Below, one piece after another: positions 17,924 to 26,443 of a stretch of DNA of 58,364 nt. Numbering within the stretch: the first letter of the stretch is position 1; each line of letters opens with the position of its first letter. A model generated the notes under the pieces. The model was not told the DNA's origin and searched no databases. It saw only the letters and a list, made by a program, of their open reading frames with translations. Both the position numbers and the translations under genes were made by a program. The DNA comes from Marine Group II euryarchaeote MED-G34. Its GTDB lineage: Archaea; Thermoplasmatota; Poseidoniia; Poseidoniales; Thalassarchaeaceae. The stretch covers positions 1 through 58,364 of the forward strand of contig NTJT01000005.1 in the NCBI GenBank assembly GCA_002457605.1. Direction: 5' to 3'.

Positions 17924-18651
17924 GCCGAGTCCTAGCTATTCTGATGACCGCCAGTGTCGTTCTGGCAGGATGCCTTGGAAATGCTGAGTCTGACGTGTTC
18001 TACGGCGAGGACATCAACCCACCGATGCATGTCGATGACTTTGTGTTGATGGACGAGAATGGTGACAACTACTCGCTGTCTCAATTGCAAGGTAAAGTGA
18101 TTGTAGTCGCCTTCCTGTTCACACGCTGCCCCGACATCTGTCCCATCGTCAGTGCCAATCTCGACTTCATCTCCGAGCAGCTCGGTGACAGTTACGGCTC
18201 TGAGGTCGCAATCTTATCGATTACTGTGGACCCTTGGACTGACAACTCCTCGGTTCTAGCGAACTATGCCGAGCAGAGGGGATTGGACTGGCCTCATCTT
18301 ACAACTTCCAATGCCAGCGATATCTCCGATTTAACTGAGGTCTGGTCTAACTTCGATGTCGGCCTAGAGACTTATGCCTCAGACGAGGACTCCGATGGAG
18401 TGGCAGATGGCTTCGATATCTGCTCTGGTACTCCTGAGGGAGAGCCAGTAGATGACAACGGTTGCGGCCTAGAGACTCAGCAGTCCAATGGTGATGTCAA
18501 GATAATGCACCATCCGCTTAACTACTGGGTAGATCACACGACCGGGACTATCATCGTGGACAAGCAGATGCGTCAGAGGGTCTGGTGGGGCGACACTGAC
18601 TGGAATGCGGAGATGGTCCTCGAAGACATCTACATGTTGCTGGAGGAATGA
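17920..18651 (+). CDS. SCO1/SenC family lipoprotein (copper chaperone / thiol-disulfide)
   Basis: Lipobox VLAGC; FLFTRCPDICPIVSANLDFI; VDHTTGTIIVDK; GTG start overlapping the previous stop (GTGA). Confidence 0.9.
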   Translation: MSRVLAILMTASVVLAGCLGNAESDVFYGEDINPPMHVDDFVLMDENGDNYSLSQLQGKVIVVAFLFTRCPDICPIVSANLDFISEQLGDSYGSEVAILSITVDPWTDNSSVLANYAEQRGLDWPHLTTSNASDISDLTEVWSNFDVGLETYASDEDSDGVADGFDICSGTPEGEPVDDNGCGLETQQSNGDVKIMHHPLNYWVDHTTGTIIVDKQMRQRVWWGDTDWNAEMVLEDIYMLLEE

Positions 18652-19739
18652 GGATGCGCGAGGAAACGGTCGCCCTCCTACTTGCGTTTATCCTGCTCCT
18701 ACCGGGATGTGTTGCATCTGAGGACGAAGTGGATTTATTCGGGGTCGAGTATAGGGAACCTCCTGAAGCGCCCGACTTTACTCTCTTTGATCAGGATGGA
18801 GAGTTGTTCACACTCTCCGAATACGAAGGTAAAGTCGTAGTCGTTGCATTCGTCTACACCTCTTGCCCCGATATATGCCTAGTCATTTCAGCCAACCTAG
18901 ACTACATCGACCAAAACCTCGATGGTTATTCCGATGAAGTCGTAATTATCTCAGTCACAATAGATCCAGCTCGAGACACAATCAACCATCTCGCTGAGTG
19001 GACCGATCTGATGGGCTACGATTGGCATCACCTGACTGGACCTACATCCACCCTCCAAGATACTTACAGATTATGGAATGTGATAGTGGATAACGAGCAC
19101 ATAAACGCCAGTCAGCCGCCCGAGGATGAGTCAAACCGAATTGCAGTTCTATACCCCGACAATTCAACATTCCACCATGACGAAAACGGAGTGGGGCTGA
19201 GCGGGAGTGATTTCGCAATGCGGGTTTTCAACGAGTCTAACATCAGTTATGACATGGCTGAAGGAATTATCGGGGACTGGCAATCAGATGGCGAATGGTC
19301 GTGGGTTCTGCACGCATGGGATGTAGAGAACGAATCTTGGACAGTGACCCAAGAGAGTGTCTCATCCATTATCCTCAGTACTGGCACTCACCTTGCTTGG
19401 GCTGCCAGTAACGCTGATCTTGACAACCTTCCTCCAGGCGTGGACTGCGATGGTCGTGGCTGGGTAATGGGCTCCGGAGGCGGGGCTCACTGCATGTGTG
19501 ATGACGGCTATGAGAGGCCGGAAGGAGATTGGTTATCTTGCATAGCCGAGGGCACGGGCAGTAGTGATAGTGACGACGAGGTAGATCCACACGAGGAGTC
19601 CTTGGGAGAATACGAGGTTGGCCACTCGACGGTGACCTTTATCCTCGACAAACAGTTGCGAAAGCGTGTCGCCTACTCAGGAATTTACTGGGAGGCGGAT
19701 GAGTTCATTCACGATCTGAAAGCACTGGCGGACGAGTAA
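18648..19739 (+). CDS. SCO1/SenC family lipoprotein with a long insertion including a Cys-rich EGF-like stretch
   Basis: Lipobox LLPGC; FVYTSCPDICLVISANLDYI; HSTVTFILDK; insertion with CDGRGWVMGSGGGAHCMCDDGYERPEGDWLSC; ATGA overlap. Confidence 0.88.
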   Translation: MRMREETVALLLAFILLLPGCVASEDEVDLFGVEYREPPEAPDFTLFDQDGELFTLSEYEGKVVVVAFVYTSCPDICLVISANLDYIDQNLDGYSDEVVIISVTIDPARDTINHLAEWTDLMGYDWHHLTGPTSTLQDTYRLWNVIVDNEHINASQPPEDESNRIAVLYPDNSTFHHDENGVGLSGSDFAMRVFNESNISYDMAEGIIGDWQSDGEWSWVLHAWDVENESWTVTQESVSSIILSTGTHLAWAASNADLDNLPPGVDCDGRGWVMGSGGGAHCMCDDGYERPEGDWLSCIAEGTGSSDSDDEVDPHEESLGEYEVGHSTVTFILDKQLRKRVAYSGIYWEADEFIHDLKALADE

Positions 19740-19848
19740 GAAATGGCTGTATTTTAATCATAGAAACTGCTAACTGACAGCAAGTAACGATTCTTGACGA
19801 GCGCGATAACCCACGTCTTTGATATACCATAGATTCTGTATTTTAGGC

Positions 19849-20628
19849 ATGGCAGATGAGGATGGGGTGCCTCGCTCATTGTTCCTCGCGGGACTGATGA
19901 TTACCAGCGTGATGGTTGGAGTGCTGTTCTTTGATATCCAAAAAGAGGGTGAGAACTTAGCTCCAGTGATTGAAGGAGATATCCCGACCAACATCCTCAT
20001 CGGCAGCATCGATTCACTGAGTCTGAACATCACAGACGAGATGATGAACGAATTGACTTTGTCCGTTTCTCTCAGCGGTAACGAGATTCAGCATCAGATG
20101 GATGCTGATGGCATTCTAATCATCGACATCTCCCAACTTGGAATCGGGAGCCATGTAGTCAAGATAGTGGCCACTGACAGCATCGGCCAAGAATCAAAGT
20201 GGTCAGCCGCATTCATGATTGAATACCCTGATGAGGGGTACACGGTAATCGTAGTCAGCAGCAACGAGATAACTGTCGAGCGAGGGAACAGTACCACGGC
20301 CTCAGGAGTCTTAGTCCACCAGAGTATGAATACCTGCAATCTAGAGTGGTCTGACGGCGACATAGACGAGTTCAGCCTCAACCTGCCATACGACGAGGAG
20401 GGCAGGTTCGATCTAGGGTTCTCAAACATCCAAGAGAACTTGACCATCACGGTCAGGGGGACCTGCGGTACCTGGGTCGACTCAAGTGAAACTGAAGTAT
20501 TCAACATCACAGTCACTGAGCCAGCGGCAGAACCAGAGCCTACTCGCGGATGCACCGACTCGGAGGCCAACAACTACGACGAGGCCGCTGAGGAAGACGA
20601 TGGTTCATGCGAGTATGACGAACAGTAA
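19849..20628 (+). CDS. Exported/membrane-anchored protein with C-terminal GCTDxxAxNYDxxAxxDDGSC motif
   Basis: N-terminal TM SLFLAGLMITSVMVGVLFF; C-terminal TRGCTDSEANNYDEAAEEDDGSCEYDEQ. Confidence 0.75.
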   Translation: MADEDGVPRSLFLAGLMITSVMVGVLFFDIQKEGENLAPVIEGDIPTNILIGSIDSLSLNITDEMMNELTLSVSLSGNEIQHQMDADGILIIDISQLGIGSHVVKIVATDSIGQESKWSAAFMIEYPDEGYTVIVVSSNEITVERGNSTTASGVLVHQSMNTCNLEWSDGDIDEFSLNLPYDEEGRFDLGFSNIQENLTITVRGTCGTWVDSSETEVFNITVTEPAAEPEPTRGCTDSEANNYDEAAEEDDGSCEYDEQ

Positions 20629-20634
20629 TTGTGA

Positions 20635-22158
20635 TTAGAGGATTGGCATCCGTCGAAGTCGCTCTAGATCGGGTTGGTACAACTCGCGGATATCATCCAA
20701 CTCCAGAATGAGCATCGCTAAGCGCTCTAGTCCTAGACCCCAAGCACAAACAGGCCACTCAGTTCCGAGTGGTTCTGTAACTTCGGGTCGGAATATACCG
20801 GAGCCACCGAGTTCGAGCCATTCCCCTCTCCACATAACGTCTACCTCAACACTTGGCTCAGTGTAAGGGAAGTAGGCAGGGCGTACCCTGACGTCTGGGA
20901 AACCCATCTTGGAGTAGAATGTCTTGAGCGTCGAAATTAGCATCGGCAGGTTGGCCTCGGACTCGTGGATTATACCTTCAATCTGGTAGAACTCAGGAAG
21001 ATGAGTTCGATCTATCGACTCTTGGCGGAACACCCTACCGATTCCAAATACTCGGCATGGTTCGTGCGGGTTCTCGGCGATGTGACGGACGGTGTTGACC
21101 GTAGTATGGGTCCTGAGAAGGGCCTTCTTCGCCTCCTCCTGATTGAAGGGAGTCCCCCAGCCCCTGCTGCCGGTGTCGTGCCCATGCTCGTGCACTCTGG
21201 CCCACAAATCGAGGTACTCCTGTTCGACCTCGACCTGCTTTGGCTCGGAGAGGTAGAAGGTGTCCTGCATGGTTCGAGCTGGATGGGACTGAGGGATGAA
21301 CAGTGAATCCATGTTCCAGCCTGCCGACTGGACGAAGTCACCCTCGATCTCGGAGAATCCCATCTCGAGGAAGACCGAGCGAATCATCTCGATTAGTGCC
21401 TGCATAGGATGAGGTCTGCCTCCAGCGGGAGTAGGAGTGGGGGCGTTGACATCGAACGGCTTGAATCTTGCATCCCTCCAGTCATCTCCTTGGAGCAATT
21501 CGGGAGTTACATCTCCAATCAAATCGACTTCTTCAAGCATTGATGCATCGACCGAAGATCCTGCTTCAGTGAGGGCCCAATTCCGTGAAACACGCTCCTC
21601 CACTACAATCAGACCCTTACGGGATGAGAAGTGACTCACCATGTCGGCATCCAGTGTGGACTGCTTGAGAGGACCGGCCGATAGAGATTCGATGAATGCG
21701 GACCTCTGCTCGATGACAGAACTCACCGAGCCCTCGTCCTCAGCCACCATGGAGCCTGCCTCGAGCCTGACTCCCAAGGCCTTGAGCAATCCGACTCCCG
21801 GGCCGGCCTCGTGCCGCTCGAACTCAGATGACAGTGCAGCCATCGTCCTGTCGTTTGGCTGCTGCTCGCTAATCCATCCCCACAGACGGGCCTCAAGCAA
21901 CCCTACAGATACGGCCGAGGAACCCTCTTCACCTAGTGAGACAGAGTTGACTCTTTCCTCAAAGACCTCGACTAGTCCGGCTTCTGTGAGGCCTGCTCCA
22001 GCTCCGGCTACGTGGACCTGATCATCCCAGCCCGTCGCCGACAGCAGTTGTTCTAGCGACCACGAATGGTCAGGTTTTGACAGCATCACACGCAGCATCC
22101 GGCGCTCGTTATTGCCTAGATCCATCGTACTACCTCGGACCTTGACGAATTGAGCCAT
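20635..22158 (-). CDS. pheS: Phenylalanyl-tRNA synthetase alpha subunit
   Basis: HPARTMQDTFYL; RTHTTVNTVRHI; VFRQESIDRTHLPEFYQIEG; GLGLERLAMLILELDDIRELYQPDL. Confidence 0.95.
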   Translation of the reverse strand: MAQFVKVRGSTMDLGNNERRMLRVMLSKPDHSWSLEQLLSATGWDDQVHVAGAGAGLTEAGLVEVFEERVNSVSLGEEGSSAVSVGLLEARLWGWISEQQPNDRTMAALSSEFERHEAGPGVGLLKALGVRLEAGSMVAEDEGSVSSVIEQRSAFIESLSAGPLKQSTLDADMVSHFSSRKGLIVVEERVSRNWALTEAGSSVDASMLEEVDLIGDVTPELLQGDDWRDARFKPFDVNAPTPTPAGGRPHPMQALIEMIRSVFLEMGFSEIEGDFVQSAGWNMDSLFIPQSHPARTMQDTFYLSEPKQVEVEQEYLDLWARVHEHGHDTGSRGWGTPFNQEEAKKALLRTHTTVNTVRHIAENPHEPCRVFGIGRVFRQESIDRTHLPEFYQIEGIIHESEANLPMLISTLKTFYSKMGFPDVRVRPAYFPYTEPSVEVDVMWRGEWLELGGSGIFRPEVTEPLGTEWPVCAWGLGLERLAMLILELDDIRELYQPDLERLRRMPIL

Positions 22159-22178
22159 CCACTTGATGCTTGCCGATG

Positions 22179-22198
22179 CGCCGCCCTAAGGGGCGGCG
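22179..22198. other. Perfect 8-bp hairpin CGCCGCCC-TAAG-GGGCGGCG
   Basis: Between pheS and the downstream minus-strand ORF stop. Confidence 0.9.
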
Positions 22199-22199
22199 G

Positions 22200-22607
22200 T
22201 TACTCCTCCTCAGACTCCCAGAGGAGAGTCGAACATGAGTTGCAAGAGTGGGCCTTCGGCTTTGGTCCATCGACCCAATCGAGATTACCACACCTCCCAC
22301 ATAGAACAGAGGTCCTGATTGGTGGCTCCAAAGTAGTATCAATCCGGTACATCACCCGACCAGCATCTGGCATCTTGGTGGAATCGGGCTCCCATGCGGC
22401 GACCTTCTCGGGATCTGCATTCTCCTCAATAGCCATCCCTAGCCCGACGACCAAGAGCACGATTCCAGCAATTGCAAGTGGGGCGGCTATGGCTAGGGCA
22501 AAAGCGGAGACGCCTGATGTTAGAATGATGCCGCTGCCGAGTGCAATGCATACCCACGCAGCGAGGACCGTGTTGGTCCTGAGGTTGCTCTCAGGCGCTA
22601 ACTGCAC
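22200..22607 (-). CDS. Small membrane protein with C-terminal zinc ribbon
   Basis: Two hydrophobic helices; CGRCGNLDW...HSCNSCSTLLW. Confidence 0.65.
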   Translation of the reverse strand: MQLAPESNLRTNTVLAAWVCIALGSGIILTSGVSAFALAIAAPLAIAGIVLLVVGLGMAIEENADPEKVAAWEPDSTKMPDAGRVMYRIDTTLEPPIRTSVLCGRCGNLDWVDGPKPKAHSCNSCSTLLWESEEE

Positions 22608-22703
22608 GGGCCTTCGAGAGGTCCCGGGTGCATGAAGATGGCCCTGAGACCATCGGTTCTAGGATGTAGGGTTCAAGAGTCTGAGTCTGTCGTCTTGGAG
22701 CGC

Positions 22704-22780
22704 GCCTCAGTAGCTCAGCCCGGTAGAGCATCTGATTTGTAATCAGACGGTCGGGGGTTCGACTCCCTCCTGGGGCTCCA
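22704..22780 (+). tRNA. tRNA-Thr(UGU), CCA encoded
   Basis: Acceptor GCCTCAG/CTGGGGC; anticodon loop TTTGTAA; GGTTCGACTCC; 3' TCCA. Confidence 0.95.
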
Positions 22781-22828
22781 AAATTCCACTGTGAAAGGTC
22801 AAAGGGCGAGTCGCCCCGGGAGGCTGAC

Positions 22829-23680
22829 ATGAGTGCACTGATAGTAGACGGTAAGGCGCTTGCACTCAGTCTCGAGAAGGAGTTGCGCGAGCGAGTAGAG
22901 ACTCTCAAGGAGAAGGGGGTGTCCCCTCATCTTGCAGTGGTAATCGCCGGGGATGATCCGGCCAGTCATGTCTATGTCCGCAACAAGCAGCGAGCCTGTG
23001 AGAGGTGTAGTATCCTGAGTAGCCGTATTGACCTACCTTCCAACACTACACTAGAAGATATTCTCGAAGTGGTCGCAGAACTGAATGCCGATTCATCGGT
23101 GCACGGGATTCTAGTTCAGAGTCCGGCTCCCGAAGGAGTTGACGAACTCGTCATCGCATCAGCTATTTCGCCAAAGAAAGATGTCGATGGATTCCACCCC
23201 GCTAACCTCGGCAAACTGGTGCAGGGCGATACCAGTGGGCTGCTACCTTGTACTCCCTCTGGTGTGCTGATGATGCTCGAGAAGAAAAGTACTGGGCTCA
23301 GTGGTGCGAAAGCGGTCGTGCTCGGGCGCTCGAGGATAGTAGGTATGCCGATGGCACTGATGTTGGCTCAACGAGGAGTGGATGCAACAGTGACCATTGC
23401 GCATTCACGAACCGAGGATGCAGTGGCGCTGTGTCGCGAAGCTGACATCGTGGTGGCAGCAATCGGCAGACCTCACACTGTGAAAGCTGATTGGATTAAG
23501 CCCGGAGCCTTCGTAGTCGATGTCGGCATTTCGAGGACAGGTGACGGTGGACTAGCCGGAGATGTAGATCCTGGAGTTGAGGAAGTCGCTGGTTGGTTGA
23601 CCCCGGTCCCGGGGGGTGTCGGACCCATGACCATAGCCATGCTGATGGCCAACACAGTGAGTGCAGCCGAGTCCCTTTAG
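22829..23680 (+). CDS. folD: Methylenetetrahydrofolate dehydrogenase / cyclohydrolase FolD
   Basis: VHGILVQSPAP; PKKDVDGFHPANLGKL; VVLGRSRIVGMPMALML; TPVPGGVGPMTIAMLMANT. Confidence 0.96.
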   Translation: MSALIVDGKALALSLEKELRERVETLKEKGVSPHLAVVIAGDDPASHVYVRNKQRACERCSILSSRIDLPSNTTLEDILEVVAELNADSSVHGILVQSPAPEGVDELVIASAISPKKDVDGFHPANLGKLVQGDTSGLLPCTPSGVLMMLEKKSTGLSGAKAVVLGRSRIVGMPMALMLAQRGVDATVTIAHSRTEDAVALCREADIVVAAIGRPHTVKADWIKPGAFVVDVGISRTGDGGLAGDVDPGVEEVAGWLTPVPGGVGPMTIAMLMANTVSAAESL

Positions 23681-23991
23681 AACACGCCTAAATCAAATCT
23701 CGCGTCTTCAGTTGCGTGAATTCGAGGGTCCCAGGGCGGAGAGAATGTGAGATTCACATGGACACTGTCCACTCCTTCAGTAGATAGTGCTGAGCGATGC
23801 ACTGCGGCCATAATCTCAGGTGCAACTGGACAACCTGGACTAGTCAAGGTCATGTCAATCTCTGCGTGTACTCCCTCGTCTCCCTCCTCTATTCTGATGG
23901 CGTAGATTAGCCCCAGCTCGATGACTGACATCTTCATCTCAGGATCTTGTACCTCTCCTAGTGAATCAGTGATATCGGACTCTTCTACCAT
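23677..23991 (-). CDS. MIP18/PaaD/SufT-like (DUF59) Fe-S assembly protein
   Basis: DPEMKMSVIELGLIY; MTLTSPGCPVAPEI; VNLTFSPPWDP. Confidence 0.88.
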   Translation of the reverse strand: MVEESDITDSLGEVQDPEMKMSVIELGLIYAIRIEEGDEGVHAEIDMTLTSPGCPVAPEIMAAVHRSALSTEGVDSVHVNLTFSPPWDPRIHATEDARFDLGVF

Positions 23992-24000
23992 GGTGATGCC

Positions 24001-24429
24001 TCACTGAAGCAGGACTGCCTCCTCGCAGACCCGTTTGAACATGTTTAGGAAGCCATTGGCCCTACTTGGAGTGAGTGAGGAGCGGATACCCATCGCCTCG
24101 GCATAATCAGGCTCCATCTCAGCCACCTCGGAAGGATTCATGCCGTTTACGGCGATCGCCGTCACCGCCATCAGACCCTGTACAATCTGGGCATCAGCAC
24201 CTCCTCTCAGGAGAAACCCTCCATTTTCATCGACTGAGCATATGATGTGAGCTCTAGACTGACAACCGTGGACTTGGTTGCCGTCATTCCACTCTTCCTG
24301 TGGGAGCGGTGAGGGATGCAATTTGGCATATCCGAACAATAGCTCGTATCTCTCCATCGCATCGAAGCAGGCGCGGAACTCCTCAACCACAGGGTCGAGG
24401 TGCACGGGCCACTTCCTGTCCTCTGCCAT
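24001..24429 (-). CDS. sufE: SufE-like sulfur acceptor
   Basis: NQVHGCQSRAHI; SLTPSRANGFLNM; adjacent to sufS. Confidence 0.88.
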   Translation of the reverse strand: MAEDRKWPVHLDPVVEEFRACFDAMERYELLFGYAKLHPSPLPQEEWNDGNQVHGCQSRAHIICSVDENGGFLLRGGADAQIVQGLMAVTAIAVNGMNPSEVAEMEPDYAEAMGIRSSLTPSRANGFLNMFKRVCEEAVLLQ

Positions 24430-24471
24430 ACTACTGCGTCCTAGAGGCCAGCCTTGAACGTGACTAGGCGG

Positions 24472-25698
24472 TTAGGCGAATCTCTGCACCACTTCGCCTA
24501 GGTACTCTACGAAGGACTCCGCTTCTCCCATGGTATTGTAGATCCAGAACGAGGCGCGGTTTGTAGAAGGGACCCCCAAGGCGTCCATTAGAGGTTGGGC
24601 GCAGTGATGGCCGGTCCTGACGGCGAAACCACCCTCGTCGAGAAGTAGTGCGAGGTCCTGAGACTGGATGCTCTCGTGCAAGAAAGAGACAGCTCCACTG
24701 CTGTCTTCTCTCTCGGGGTCGCCATAAATTCTGATTCCAGGGATTTCTCTCATCCTAGCTGCAGTCCAAGAGGCGATGTCATTGATGTGAGCGTGGACCT
24801 CGCTCATGTCGAACTGGTCGAGCCATTCCACAGCGGCACCCCATCCTATCGCCTCAGCAATCCGAGGAGTCCCGGTCTCAAACATGGCGTGGCCCTCTTG
24901 GAACGTCGAGCCCTCGATGGTGACTCTCTTAATCATCGAGCCCCCCGTCATGAACGGACCCATCTCGGCCATCGCATCTCGCTTCACCAGTATGCACCCT
25001 ATTCCCGTGGGTCCGGCCATTTTGTGAGCCGAGATGGCGACGAAGTCGGCTCCCAGAGAGTCGAAGTCGATCCTCTCGTGAGGCGCGCCCTGCGCGCAGT
25101 CAATCAACACCCGAGCACCAACGGAGTGTGACATCTCTACGATTTCTTCTACAGGATTGCGCACCCCCAAGACATTGCTAGTGTGTACGACGCAGACCAA
25201 TGAGGCCCCATCCAGAGCTACTTCGAAGGCATCCATGTCGAGAGTGAATGACTCGGTGTCTATCGGCACGTACCTGACTTCGACGCCCTTGTCAATCGAC
25301 ATCTGCTGCCACGGCACGATATCAGCATGGTGCTCCATCTCGGTCAGAACGACGACATCTCCCTCGCTGAGATTTTCCCGTGCCCAACCGTAGGCGACTA
25401 AGTTGATTGCCTCGGTGGCGCCGCTGGTGTAGATCATCTGATCGGGCGAAGTTCCAAAGTAGGATGATATTCGCTCCCGGGCGCTCTCAAGAGCGGTGGT
25501 AGCCTCGTCTGCAAGAGTGTGGTTGGCGCGGTGGGCATTAGAGTTGTACTCCTCGTAGTATCGTGACATGGCGTCGATAACGCACTGCGGCTTCTGTGAG
25601 GTTGCGGCGTTGTCGAAGTATACGAGTTTCTTGCCGTTAGGCAGAGTGCGTCCCAGAATAGGGAAATCCCCCCTTATAGCCTCAATATCCAGAGCCAT
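24472..25698 (-). CDS. sufS: Cysteine desulfurase SufS (group II)
   Basis: VYFDNAATSQKP; SAHKMAGPTGIGCILVK; VRTGHHCAQPLMDALGV. Confidence 0.95.
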   Translation of the reverse strand: MALDIEAIRGDFPILGRTLPNGKKLVYFDNAATSQKPQCVIDAMSRYYEEYNSNAHRANHTLADEATTALESARERISSYFGTSPDQMIYTSGATEAINLVAYGWARENLSEGDVVVLTEMEHHADIVPWQQMSIDKGVEVRYVPIDTESFTLDMDAFEVALDGASLVCVVHTSNVLGVRNPVEEIVEMSHSVGARVLIDCAQGAPHERIDFDSLGADFVAISAHKMAGPTGIGCILVKRDAMAEMGPFMTGGSMIKRVTIEGSTFQEGHAMFETGTPRIAEAIGWGAAVEWLDQFDMSEVHAHINDIASWTAARMREIPGIRIYGDPEREDSSGAVSFLHESIQSQDLALLLDEGGFAVRTGHHCAQPLMDALGVPSTNRASFWIYNTMGEAESFVEYLGEVVQRFA

Positions 25699-25849
25699 TG
25701 CTGTTCCTCGGACATTTCGAACAGACGGTCCGATATCAACTCGCGCTCGGGTATTCCGGTGATTATGGGTAGGATTCTGCTTACCTTATTCCCTAGAAGA
25801 AGAAAAAATTCAGAAAACGACTGAATCGCACATTGACAGGGGATGTTTA

Positions 25850-26326
25850 TTGTTCACAACCCCCATCGGCCGGTCCATGGCGGGCCATGCTGGACAAGAC
25901 ACGGTCGAGCGGCTCGGGAGCCGCGACCTCAATCTGGATGGGGAAATTATCAATCTCGCTATCGTTGGATCGAGTAGGTTCTATGACTTCATGGCCTTTG
26001 AGATAGCCGTTGAATCTTGGGTAGATGATAACGGCTATCCGGACATGATTATCGTTGGTGGTGCGAGCGGTGTCGATTACATGGCCGAGCGCTGGGCCGA
26101 CAACAACTCAGTTCCGATAGCTGTATTCGCTGAGGAGTGGAGTGACCCCAATAGAAGTCTAGTTGACAGGGGCAGAGCCGAGGCCGCTAACACCCTGACC
26201 GAGAAGATTCTGAGTGGGGCCTCGCATATCCTAGCAATGCCATCTCCAACTAGCAAATGGACGAGAATAGTGATTGAACAGGCAGCTTCCAGGGGCATCC
26301 CCACGGATGTTCATGAAGTGGAATGA
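25850..26326 (+). CDS. DUF2493 / SLOG (YspA-like, cpYpsA-related) family protein
   Basis: NLAIVGSSRFYDF; IIVGGASGVDYMAERWADNNSVPIAVFAEEW. Confidence 0.75.
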   Translation: MFTTPIGRSMAGHAGQDTVERLGSRDLNLDGEIINLAIVGSSRFYDFMAFEIAVESWVDDNGYPDMIIVGGASGVDYMAERWADNNSVPIAVFAEEWSDPNRSLVDRGRAEAANTLTEKILSGASHILAMPSPTSKWTRIVIEQAASRGIPTDVHEVE

Positions 26327-26327
26327 T

Positions 26328-26405
26328 TGGTGCTCCTGTCGGGATTCGAACCCGAGTCGCCGGGATGAAAACCCGGAATGATGGGCCGTGCTACACCACA
26401 GGAGC
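26328..26405 (-). tRNA. tRNA-Glu(UUC), CCA encoded
   Basis: Acceptor GCTCCTG/CAGGAGC; anticodon loop TTTTCAT; GGTTCGAATCC; 3' ACCA. Confidence 0.95.
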
Positions 26406-26443
26406 GACGAGGTGACGACAGACGTCCCCCCCATAACGATTCG

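Noticed and set aside
22591-22908. Minus ORF with GAPGGSRTPDRLITNQMLYRAELLRR
   Set aside because: Antisense translation of tRNA-Thr and the folD 5' end.
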